DNA of 64,000 nucleotides from Corythucha ciliata (lineage: Eukaryota; Arthropoda; Insecta; Hemiptera; Tingidae). The notes under the pieces were generated by a model that worked only from the letters and a program-made list of their open reading frames with translations, was not told the DNA's origin and did no database searches. The stretch covers positions 13,330,001 to 13,394,000 of the forward strand of contig CM075940.1 of assembly GCA_038030265.1 (NCBI GenBank), read 5' to 3'. Shown here piece after piece: positions 1 through 8,937 of this stretch (position 1 is its first letter; the number at the start of each line of letters is the position of its first letter). Made by a program: the position numbers and the translations under genes.

Positions 1-12
1 TCACAATTTTAA

Positions 13-28
13 TTTTTTTTTTTTTTTT
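13..28 (-). repeat. poly(A) tract (minus strand) behind capsid-like fossil
   Basis: A run of 16 T on the plus strand is a poly(A) on the minus strand, about 35 bases beyond the stop codon of the capsid-like fossil gene at 63-1752. A poly(A) directly behind a coding region suggests that a polyadenylated RNA was reverse transcribed and inserted by LINE machinery. The bases at 1-12 match, in inverted orientation, a stretch of repeat A near 1870. Confidence 0.5.
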
Positions 29-62
29 AATTTGTAGTCAAATTGACTTGCAGATGCCTGAC

Positions 63-1752
63 TTATTGTTGTACAGCTAGTTGGGGTCCCAAGTTTGGAA
101 TGGCAGTTTGGAGTCTGTCCTTTAGTTGTGTCAACCGGGCCTGAATAGCCTCACGATGTTCCGTTAGTCCCAAAATCTGCAGAACACGTTCGTCGAGGGC
201 TGAACCAGCTACCTTGTGCGGTAGTAATGTCGGTAACAAAGGATAGTTGGCTGCAAGCTTGGTCCTTGCATTTCGCATGGAGGTTCGTTTTTGAATAGAA
301 ATCGCCAATCGCCAAACTGGCAGTCGTAGCAAACCTCGCTGCTGCAGTGATTCGCCCCGGGTCTGAGAAGATGCAGTACTGCCAGAAGTCTTTTCGGGGT
401 ATTTCCCCCGGTATAGCAATCCTTTGGATGGCTGTCACAATCTCTTGAGCGGATGATGTCCTGGATAAACCTCCTTGAATACCCCATTGTGTGTAAAGGT
501 TTTGGATGATTGTAATCTAAAAGATTCTTGTGAATGGGTCAAGAGCTTCTGTCGAGCTTGACAGTACGTGGTATAACTTTCATTATCAAAATAATACAAG
601 TGACCCTAGGTTGAATTGTTGTTCGAGAACTCCTCTTCTATGGTGCGATATGCCAGCATCCCCAGCATAGTCGTCATGCCGCGGTAATGTTCTATAAATG
701 ATGGAAATAGTCGAAAATTTGGAATTACCGGTGAGTAGAGAAGAGTTGCTACGTATCGTCTGTAAAAACCTGAGGACCGAAGTGCGTTTTGCATTCTTGT
801 CACCATGTCTTTAATTTGCTGGGAGCGACAGTCGAACAATGGGAGCTCCGAGATTTGCCAATATCGAGTTGAGTCGTGTCGTTTTCCACGTCTCCGGGTC
901 TGTCAACATCTTATTCACCGTTAGTAACAGTAAGTGGCCTAATGCAAGGCACGTCGATGTTTGAAGGACTTTTTCCATAGGTAGTGGGAGGAATATATAG
1001 ACGTGAATGGATTGTTCTTCTGGGTAGATGTTAAAATACGTTGAAGAATATCTCATACAGTTGACGAGCCTCTGCAATTGGCTCCAGGCAACTGATAGCC
1101 TGCATTAGGAGATCGGCTTGTTCAACTATGGAAATGTTGCCAAGGTTGTCCACACGCATACTGAGTATCTTGTAGGTAGCAAGAGTGTTAATATCTCGCA
1201 TGAGTCTGATTGTCCCCGCATCATCGACGAAACCTCGGTGATATGATAAGTTATAAGTGACGTTTGATAACGGTTGTTGGCGGGTTTGATATCCATTTGG
1301 GTCCGTTAGGGCAAAAGGGAGGTTGCATGCGAGATTGTCAGTTGTAATGAGGAAGAAAATGATTTGTTCTGATCTCCATTGAAATGCTGGCCAGTAGATT
1401 CTGGTACGAATTGTCTCATCTCCAAAAATGTTTTCTGGAAGGATTGTTGACTTTATCTCCGCGCTGACCCGGGTGAAAGATGGTGAAGATATATTTGTTA
1501 ATAGGATGGGATAGGCGCCGGGCGTTCCAAATATTGCTTTTCCGAGTTGGGGCGGAGTAAATCCGTTGCGAGGTTGGTGAAGGCATTTTCAGGGTTGGTG
1601 GGGACGAGCTGCTCGGCTGGAATTATATAGTTGTGAAAAGAAGCGGGATTTGCTTCATCGAAAGTTACTGAACGGGGAAATGAGAAGACACCTGTTCTTA
1701 TACTCGCTGGTACAGACATTTGTTCTTCAATTGGTGACGTCGGGGTCACCAA
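63..1752 (-). pseudogene. Endogenous viral capsid-like pseudogene (part 1)
   Basis: A protein-like reading runs across the whole interval on the minus strand but changes frame at least five times, with breaks near 1560, 1045, 840, 500-600 and 250. The longest open stretch, roughly 1560 to 1033, has no long start-to-stop ORF but encodes about 170 residues of ordinary composition, with the short landmarks RIYWPAFQWRSEQ and YNLSYHRGFVDDAG. The final piece ends in LAVQQ and a stop at 63, followed by a poly(A). I recognise no host domain. The composition (many N, P, Y, T, no enzyme motifs) and the lack of introns resemble structural proteins of RNA viruses, perhaps toti-like dsRNA viruses, but I cannot confirm the family. 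It has clearly decayed, so it is an old insertion. A similar fossil lies at 51599-52560 and could be another part of the same kind of protein. Confidence 0.5.
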
Positions 1753-1803
1753 TTATCGAGTAATGACTAAACGTTTTAAAGAATATTTATGTAACTCGAT
1801 TTA

Positions 1804-3177
1804 TTAGAAAGTCTAGAACTGAAAGAACAGATTTTTTTGCTTTCACGCGGCAGGGGTAATAAAAAATTAAAATTGTGACGCCACGCATTAAAACGAGCGG
1901 GGGCACCAAGAAAACGCATGCTCACACTCTCATTTAGGAAGAATATAACTTGTTATTGATAGTCGATCTTCTTTGTCATCTACTTCTACTTACACATTTC
2001 TTTGTCCTGTTCCTTCGCAACGATAGCGTTGCTGTTCCATAAAGAAAGTCTTTGATGGTCTAGTGTACTTGGAAAATTAAGGGGATGTTTTCGGCATAGG
2101 TAAACTAGAATTAAATCTTCATAAAATTTTGGACACAAGTCCTCTTACGCGATATCCTGTTTTCATATTTCACCCCTGAAATAAATGTTAAACCCATTCA
2201 AACTTTTACCTTGAAAATTCCCACCCATTCGACGACTTATTTACGAAAGCAAGATCCGATTCAGACAAGTACGCCAGGGAAACGATGATTTCTTACTTCG
2301 TTGGCCTCACACCGAACGTTTAACAGTTCATAATTTGACTTTTTGGGTATAAGGTCTTCTGACTACCCATTTCAACAACAAGAAACCTTACACTTAAAGG
2401 GTCTTTCGACCTCTTTGATCGGGTTGAAGACGAGGTTAAGCAAAATAACTTTTATTTCTCCTGAAATCAACTAAACTAAAAAATTGGAATTTTTTCTTTT
2501 TTTCACATGCGTCATAGAAAATGAATAAAAACGACGAGGATTCTTCGCCGGCACACACTCATTCAACTGGAGGCGAGCGACGAAATTCCTCCCCTCAACA
2601 TCAGAAATTAATTAAAATCGCGTAGCCCTATAAAATGTAGGGGGGGGGGGATAGGCCGGGGTTAATAAAGAAAAAAAACTCGGAAGTTCTTCCCAATCCT
2701 CCATACAGGTAATAGAGTAGGAGGATCTGTATTGTATTGTTAGGCGTGTGGAGGTGGGTGGCACCACCCACTGCACTATATAAGCAGCACAGCGGGTATT
2801 TCTCGTTTTAGTCTTCTGCTATCTAGTTGTCAGTTCACTAAGAAGTACTCTTCTGTTAATCTCCCTTGTTCGATGTTCGTTTCGCCTTCCATATTGAGAG
2901 AGAGAAAAAAATATTTGAAGAGTTTGCATTGTGAATTCTTGAAGACGGATTTATAATGTTTATCAATAATGAGAAGAATCGATTATTACGAGAATGCAAT
3001 AAAAATCTCAATGGTCAATGGGAATAAGAACATAGGGGGCATTTAAGTCATATTCCTCATTACTGAGTTCCATTGAAAAAGCTTCTAAGGAAAGTATCCC
3101 AGAGTACAGCCCCCGCAAAAGCAAAAAAGTGAGCGATTGTGGGGGAATACAGACTGCTGTGAGGTGCGGTCAGAAAC
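1804..3177 (+). repeat. Repeat A, copy 1 (left part)
   Basis: This stretch is nearly identical to 43017-44393, and from about 2460 on to 14461-15190. It contains a TATA promoter, a conserved poly(G) run near 2640, and in its last ~110 bases a LINE coding fragment (the end of an endonuclease). The LINE part continues at 8130 after the transposon that split the copy at 3178. Part of it (about 2155-2270) also resembles the interior of the TTAA MITE at 37191-37584. Repeat A could be an LTR-like or a composite element; no clear termini were found. Confidence 0.75.
2754..2784 (+). promoter_or_regulatory. TATA promoter of repeat A, copy 1
   Basis: An inverted repeat with 8-bp arms, GTGGGTGG and CCACCCAC around a 2-base centre (2754-2771), is followed six bases later by TATATAA (2777-2783). 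Both are conserved in copies 2 and 3. Initiation would be expected near 2805-2835, on the plus strand. Confidence 0.55.
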
Positions 3178-3204
3178 GGGTCATTTCACAATTATGGTAC
3201 ATTT
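3178..3204 (+). repeat. Left terminal inverted repeat of the transposon
   Basis: Starts GGGTCATTTCA and matches the reverse complement of 8100-8126 at 26 of 27 positions, the one difference being at position 12. Confidence 0.9.
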
Positions 3205-3388
3205 TCAGTCTGAAATTTTTTGTTTCTTGAAACTTAGAAACTTGAAGCTAGAAGCTTGAACTAGAAGCTTGAAACTTAGTTTTTTCGGCGTGAACTTGTT
3301 CAGGAGGTTGGTAGTAGTAAGTCTGTTAAGTGGGCGCACATAATCACTAATAATAACCGAGATATTAATTGATTAAAATTAATTAAAT

Positions 3389-3461
3389 CTAGGGAGTGAT
3401 TTGCCACCTAGGGAGTGAGAAAAACAACTCCTAGGGAGTGATTATTGGGCCTAGGGAGTGA
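3389..3461 (+). repeat. Subterminal motif array, left side (4 copies)
   Basis: CTAGGGAGTGA occurs four times in direct orientation at 3389-3399, 3408-3418, 3431-3441 and 3451-3461. The same motif recurs near the other end of the transposon. Such subterminal repeats are usually transposase binding sites, as in CACTA and P elements; this role is inferred here. Confidence 0.85.
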
Positions 3462-4134
3462 AAAAACCGCATATTTTAAAAGAATCTTGGGAAGTTAATT
3501 TAATTTTTTCTGAGTTTTACAAGAAAATGTCCCATTACAGTTGAACTTCAGTTGAATTTTTAACACTTAACAACTATTTTCTTCTCAAACTGTTGAGGTA
3601 AAACGTATAAAGAACTTGCAAACACAGTATTTTTTTCAGTCTTACATTGAGCCACCAATAGTGACATTCATTTGAGCTTGATAAGGTAACAATGTATTGT
3701 GGAGCTCTTCAAAACTTGAATGTACAAAAAATTCTAACATTAAAAGATGGAAGAAATGTACGTATTGAAAAATTAAAATTTGAACAGTCTCAAAAGTACA
3801 AAAACACTTCGAAAAGAGGAACTAAATGTATGTATGTAAATACTTATTGAATAATAGGAATCACTAAAAAAGCAGAATAAATGCTTTCTAAATCAAGTAC
3901 GCTTTCACATGAAAATGTGAACATAATAACCTACTTTTCACAGCTTTCAGGTCGAGATCAATTTTTCATTTTCTCATTTTTCTTTCTCCGTTCTTATTTC
4001 CTATTTTTTTTTTTAACCTACATAAAATATTTTAAAACACACAGGGAACTGTGATTTAGAAAATGTATATACCTCAATGTATTCAAGATCAGTTTTGACT
4101 TAGTTTTGATGAAATCAAATAAGGTAACGTGAGC

Positions 4135-6986
4135 TCAGAGCTCTTGAATATCAATATCGTTCATGAAGTTGAAAATCATTTTCCTATTTTTAAGGTAAAA
4201 GTTTGGGGGTTTCAAAACGTGGAGCACGTCGGTCGGAAGAATAACACAGACATCGTTATGTATCATCACAAAATGCTTTCTTGAATTTTGAAAGCTTCTA
4301 AGCCCAGTAACATTTAGTGTATCGTCATCATTTACTTTTTCCACACAACAAACATAGCGAAAATGAGAAATGGTCGACGAAACAGTCGCCCTGGTCGTGT
4401 TCTTAGTCTTGTCAAATCTAGCCAAAACGAAAGCCCCTGGTGTGATTCGATTCGCTGATGGTATGTCCACGTCATCACGTTTTTTCCCCTCTGAAGTTGC
4501 GTGACATGCGCCTGTGGGAACCTGGTTTCTTGAAGGTGAAGCATGGGAATCGTCAGGCTGTTCAAACCCTGTTTCAGAAGGACCAGGAGGGGATTCATAC
4601 TGGACTTCAGCATTCACAGGGAGGGGTGAATTCTCTTCAAGTGGAATGCCCAGATATTGCAAGCTGCCCAGTTTGTTGTGATCACAATCATAGCAGTAGA
4701 AACAGCTGAGGTTTCTCATGACTAGCTGGTTTGAGTTGAACCTGAAAACAGCCTGGTGCACTTTCATTGTCCCCTTGAAGGACGGGATCTTTGCTGGAAT
4801 AATTTCTTTCATTGCTGTTATGTCGCTCTCGTTAACTACGTACGTTTGAACATTCCTCACGTTATCGCCGAGGACTTCGACAAAACGCTCAAATGAGTCA
4901 ATGTCTTCTCCTTGAGCCACAACCCGATCGGCCGTTCTTTCAAGCACCCCCCGACACCATCAGGTGCTCCCTTTCCATGGCCAGGAGCGGAATAGTTCCA
5001 TGTAGCGAGTTCTAGATCGAGCGAAGTTTTCAGTGCATGAGCTATCAAATAGAAAATAGTTCGATTTCTATACTGAGTGGCTGGACTGTCAGTGAGAAAA
5101 TGAAGTTTCTTCAATTTCGGAGCATTTGCCTTGAGGAAATCAAAAACAGGTTGAAGGTGGCACCATACACTTGCTGGGCCATGATCCAAACTTTGTGAAA
5201 GCGTGCACAACGATCTGGTCTTCATATCACTGTAGCTGTCTTTTTTGTAGTACACTTGAACTGTGTGTAGTGTAAACTGCTTTCTACTGCCACCGAAGTG
5301 GAATGATTGAATCTCACTAGTATATTTCATTGCGTAATTTTCGCTAAAATCACAGTGGATAAGAGCCTCGTCTTCTTTTAACTGACTTTTCAGGTACTTG
5401 ATTGCTCTGAATTGATGAACTACGATGCCCTCATGGTGTAGGTAATTCCGGAATTCGGTGTCGAATAAATCAACCGCCTCCAGAGCTGTAACAGTTACCT
5501 TGGTTTTGACCACGTTAGTTACAACTTTATCCACATTATTTTTATTCTTGTAAGTTTCATGAACTTGCGTCCATTTCCAGTAGGAAATTTGTGTTTCAGT
5601 CGAAAATGGTAAAAAAGGAATCTGCTTGTCTTTGCACTCGTTACATTTCCTCAGCAGACAGTCTGCATTTTGTTCACTGCAGCAAACATAGCGAACAAGT
5701 TGTGCTGGGGACGCTCGATCTATAATTTTGGCTTTGTGCATTGCAGTTGTCATTAAATCCATGTTGGCATGAACTCGACAAACGCAAGTGTCTCTCTCTT
5801 GAACCTAAAGGGACACAACCCAAAAAGGTTTCAGCTTTGTGAAGGAAGTGTAGCCGATTTTATAGTCAACCTGTTTGGAGAAACGGTGGTAGAGGTTAAG
5901 CATTGAATCTGTGAGGACTCTCTTTTGCATTTTCACTTTTTTTCGAGTTATGCAGTCACGCTTTCCTGGGCAGACCTTGGAGACTGCATCGTCCTCGAAG
6001 AAAACCTTGATATCTCGCTCAATGTTTTCATTGATCTTCTTCATTCTTCTGCGATATTGTGAATTGTTGGTTACTGCTTTATTGGAGAAAACTTTCCTCG
6101 AAATCGTTTGAAATCTTGTCACAATCTTGTAACGCTTTAGAAGAAAGATATTTCGTGCAACAACCTGCCCGAATTTGTATTTTTCGCGCTTTGAAGACAT
6201 GTTGTCCAACGATTGTTTCAGGTGACGTTTCATGGCTTCCCCGAATATCAACCTTCTTGCAATTTCTTTCTTGTCTCCTGATTTCATCAAAGAGTTGACG
6301 ACTTTTCTTGGGGAGTTTTTGCTACCAGACATCAGCATTTGTTTTTTCAAACGCTCATACCTCTTTCGCCACTTATCCCGATCTCTTCTTAGCGATTCAC
6401 TGTTTTTCATCTCATTTTTCAGATCTCTCACTACCTTCGATCTATCTTTTTTAACTTTTTTCCTCCCTGAATTTTTACGAGAGGATGCCAAAGATTCAGA
6501 AGGGGAATCTTCAAAGGCCTCATTGATTGCAGGGGCGACCCCGGAACGCCTTAGAGAACGTCGGCTAGATTCCATCAACTCAGAGGGTCGTCCACCTTCT
6601 GGAGTCGTGGGTAGATCAAGCTGACCGTGTAGCGGCGAATCGCTTCCTTCCAAAGCATCATGATTAGGTGAACTGCTTGCCTCGCTCGAGGGTGGGGAAT
6701 TAACAGCTAAATACTGATTGAATCGTGCAGCTTTCTTTTTTCTGTCTGCTGATCTTTTAGTACGTTCTCTCCGTGCTTTACGGGCTGCTTTCAGTTCCCT
6801 TCGTGTCATGTCCTTAACTAATTTTACCTGGCCCTTCTTTTTCTTTTCTTCATATTTTCGCCTTTCTTTTTCTTGTTCAGCAGCCCACAGAACAGGGTCG
6901 TTTTTTATTCTCTCCCGTCTTCTCTTGGCATCTTCTTTCTTCTTGGCTTTGATTTCATCCGGCTTCAACTTCTTCTTAGGCGCCAT
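4135..6986 (-). pseudogene. DDE-like transposase, interrupted by a stop and a frameshift
   Basis: This would be the transposase of the surrounding element, about 950 residues. The N-terminal third is very rich in K, R and E and starts at ATG 6986 (MAPKKKLK), which directly follows a good 3' splice site. The core keeps candidate catalytic blocks: CDFSENY near 5350, LTDSPATQYRN near 5090 and HGKGAPDGVGG near 4975. Two breaks are visible. A TAG at 5807-5805 interrupts a reading frame that continues in the same phase down to about 4950. A one-base loss in a G run near 4960, just after DGVGG, moves the rest into another frame, which ends at 4135. The C-terminal part has cysteines (CFYCYDCDH) and ends in NDIDIQEL. 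Apart from these breaks the gene is well preserved, so the insertion is young or one break is a sequence error. It is not likely to be active as it stands. Confidence 0.75.
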
Positions 6987-6988
6987 TC

Positions 6989-7108
6989 CTGGTGAATAAA
7001 AAGAAAAATATGAAAGTGTATAAAAATATGAAAGAGTAAAAAAGAAAGTGTTGAAGTGAGAATGGTCTACAAAACAAAATTGTGATGCAGCTGCTTCTCT
7101 ATACATAC
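6989..7108 (-). other. Probable intron in the 5' leader of the transposase gene
   Basis: On the minus strand a GTATGT donor begins at 7108. A pyrimidine-rich acceptor ending in CACCAG lies two bases before the ATG at 6986. The 120-bp intron would join a leader exon ending at 7109 to the start codon. Confidence 0.5.
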
Positions 7109-7336
7109 CCTTATGGTTCACCAAACAACTTTCCTCATCTGAATCTACCCTCCAAATTCCAAAATTCGATTTAAAAAAAAACTGGTAGCTGTCTACATAT
7201 AGCCTGGCCGCTTACCAGATGCAGGCCGAGTCAAATTGGAGCCTTCCTTCACTCACGTTTGGCAATCATTAGAAATGATAGTAGTGATTATCATTGTTAT
7301 TATTAACAATAAATTAAATATTTTAGGTATTAAAAA

Positions 7337-7944
7337 TCACTCCCTAGTAAAAAGCTCACTCCCTAGGTGAATAACAAATTTCAACGCTCCTAGGGAGTGA
7401 GGTTTTCCATAAAATCCCTTGCTGTAGGTTAGCCATGCAACCAATTCGAAAATGTCAAAAGACCAGCTGGTACACATTTACAATACCTAAACACTAACAC
7501 AACGTTTTTTGAAAATTTATCGGATTTTAAATGGTTTCATATGACCTAAGAAGTGAGGGTTAATAAAAACATGCCACTTACTTGCCACAAAGAATGCACC
7601 TGTTGGATGGTTTACCGGCAACTGAACTTTCTGAAACACGTGGCACTCAACAGCTGACATGTTACAGTGTTGCCTGAGCTTTGGGGTGAACGAAAAGTCC
7701 CACTCTGAGAGGTTTGGCGGGCATTTTAAAAATTTCCTAAGGAGTGAGCCGAAATCGTGGGACAGACGTTCAAAGTGCTCCCAACACTGCTATAGGGCCT
7801 GGGTTTGACTGACCATAGGTTTTCTGGATAAAATACTATCACTGTGACGGGCTCAAATTTTGAAACTGAGGAAAACGCGTCAGGCTATGTCATGAACATT
7901 TGTTGAACATAGCAACCTCGAAGTAGGGACACCCTAGGGAGTGA
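7337..7944. repeat. Subterminal motif copies, right side (5 copies)
   Basis: The 11-bp motif appears inverted at 7337-7347 and 7356-7366, direct at 7390-7400, as a one-base variant at 7737-7747 and direct at 7934-7944. Together with 3389-3461 it flanks the transposase gene on both sides. Confidence 0.8.
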
Positions 7945-8099
7945 GGATTTTGCATGTTTAACCTAGAATTAAGGTACTATGGAATACACGTAGAGCCTTG
8001 ATTCACCATGCACTCTATCAAGCTCAACGAGATGTACATCCCAAAAAAAGAAAAATCGGTCCAAGTAGTATAGTTTCTGAGAAAAATGCTTTGGACAAG

Positions 8100-8126
8100 A
8101 AATGTACCATAATTTTGAAATGACCC
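8100..8126 (-). repeat. Right terminal inverted repeat of the transposon
   Basis: Reverse complement of the left end with one mismatch; followed by AAC (8127-8129), the second copy of the target duplication. Confidence 0.9.
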
Positions 8127-8129
8127 AAC

Positions 8130-8640
8130 AAGAAGTTTGCCTACGACGAGTACAAAGCAAATCCGTGTCTCACAACGTGGAATAGTTTCAGAAGGGCGAC
8201 AGCTTCGGTTAAACGTACTATAAAGAAATCTAAATTCATTGCATGGGCGGAATATTGTAATAAATTAACGAGAAGTACGAAGGTAGGAAGTATCTAGAAA
8301 CAATTTAAATCAATTAAAAATTCTAAGCAGATCCAAGATGGTCCCACGTTACCGGAGGGTGATTGGGCTACTGAGTTTCTTAATCAGTTGACTCCCGATT
8401 TCGCACCGAATGTAATTCCCTGTCCTATGACCTCTCCATCAGACGCAATGTCCAAGGTATTTTCACTTGAAGAACTTGAGCGAGCGACAAAAACATCATC
8501 TAACACCGCTCCCGGAGCCGACTTTATAGTGTACCCAATGTTTAAAAACCTCCCTATGGAGGACTTAACGGTTTCTTTGAATTCATCATACAGCAGGCGA
8601 ACCAGGCTTTTTTCTCGCCTTTGTTTTGTAAGTTCGAACG
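8130..8640 (+). pseudogene. LINE fragment (endonuclease end to start of RT) in repeat A, copy 1
   Basis: The plus strand encodes the linker between endonuclease and reverse transcriptase of a Jockey/I-like LINE: KKFAYDEYKANPC, then a TAG in place of an expected Trp (GSI*KQF), then FSLEELERATKTSSNTAPGA and YPMFKNLP. The reverse transcriptase proper is missing. After about 8570 the reading no longer fits a LINE and looks like the antisense of a copia gag end, seen at greater length in copy 3. The same stop codon occurs in all three copies, so the fragment was already dead when copied. Confidence 0.7.
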
Positions 8641-8890
8641 AAATCCCTCGCCTCAACATCAAAAATTAATTAAAATCGCGTAGCCCTATAAAATGTGGGG
8701 GGGGGGGATAGGCCGGGGTTAAAGAAAAAAAACTCGGAAGTTCTTCCCAATCCTCCATAAAGGTAATAGAGTAGGAGGATCTGTAATGTATTGTTAGGCG
8801 TTTGGAAGTGGGTGGCACCACCCACTTCACTATGTGACCAGCGTAGCGGGCATTTCTCAGTTTAGTCTTTAGTCTTCTACCATCTTCTAA
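8639..8890 (+). repeat. Second part of repeat A, direct repeat of 2580-2830
   Basis: Starting with CGAAATCCCTCGCC, this stretch repeats 2580-2830 in direct orientation, including the poly(G) run and the GTGGGTGG palindrome. The TATA box is mutated (CTATGTGACC). The LINE fragment is therefore flanked by direct repeats, as in an LTR-like or tandemly inserted element. Homology ends near 8885. Confidence 0.65.
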
Positions 8891-8937
8891 AATGTAGTTA
8901 TTTATTGCCAATTGACAGTAAAACAAAATGTAGGTAT

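Larger units (their letters stand above)
3178..8126 (-). mobile_element. Complete DNA transposon with 27-bp TIRs and 3-bp TSD
   Basis: A 4,949-bp element splits repeat A. The ends are inverted repeats of 27 bases with one mismatch (3178-3204 and 8100-8126), both starting GGGTCATTTCA. The target site duplication is AAC (3175-3177 and 8127-8129). Repeat A copies 2 (near 15190) and 3 (near 44393) carry the uninterrupted site with a single AAC, which proves the boundaries. The element encodes one long transposase on the minus strand and has copies of an 11-bp motif, CTAGGGAGTGA, near both ends. A 3-bp TSD and GGG termini do not settle the superfamily. The transposase belongs to a DDE-like group found in animal genomes that I cannot name with confidence. 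Confidence 0.9.

Noticed and set aside
5911..6999. Several plus-strand open stretches of 60-130 codons
   Set aside because: They lie opposite the K/R/E-rich N-terminus of the transposase, whose codons read F/S/L-rich on the other strand. Shadows.
8384..8662. Minus-strand open stretches (also 15444-15722) opposite the LINE fragment
   Set aside because: The plus strand carries the recognisable LINE linker. Only the last ~70 bases may be real antisense copia sequence.
1804..8890. Repeat A with direct repeats as a classic LTR retrotransposon
   Set aside because: No primer binding site, polypurine tract or TG...CA ends were found, and the interior is a LINE fragment, so the LTR label was not used.
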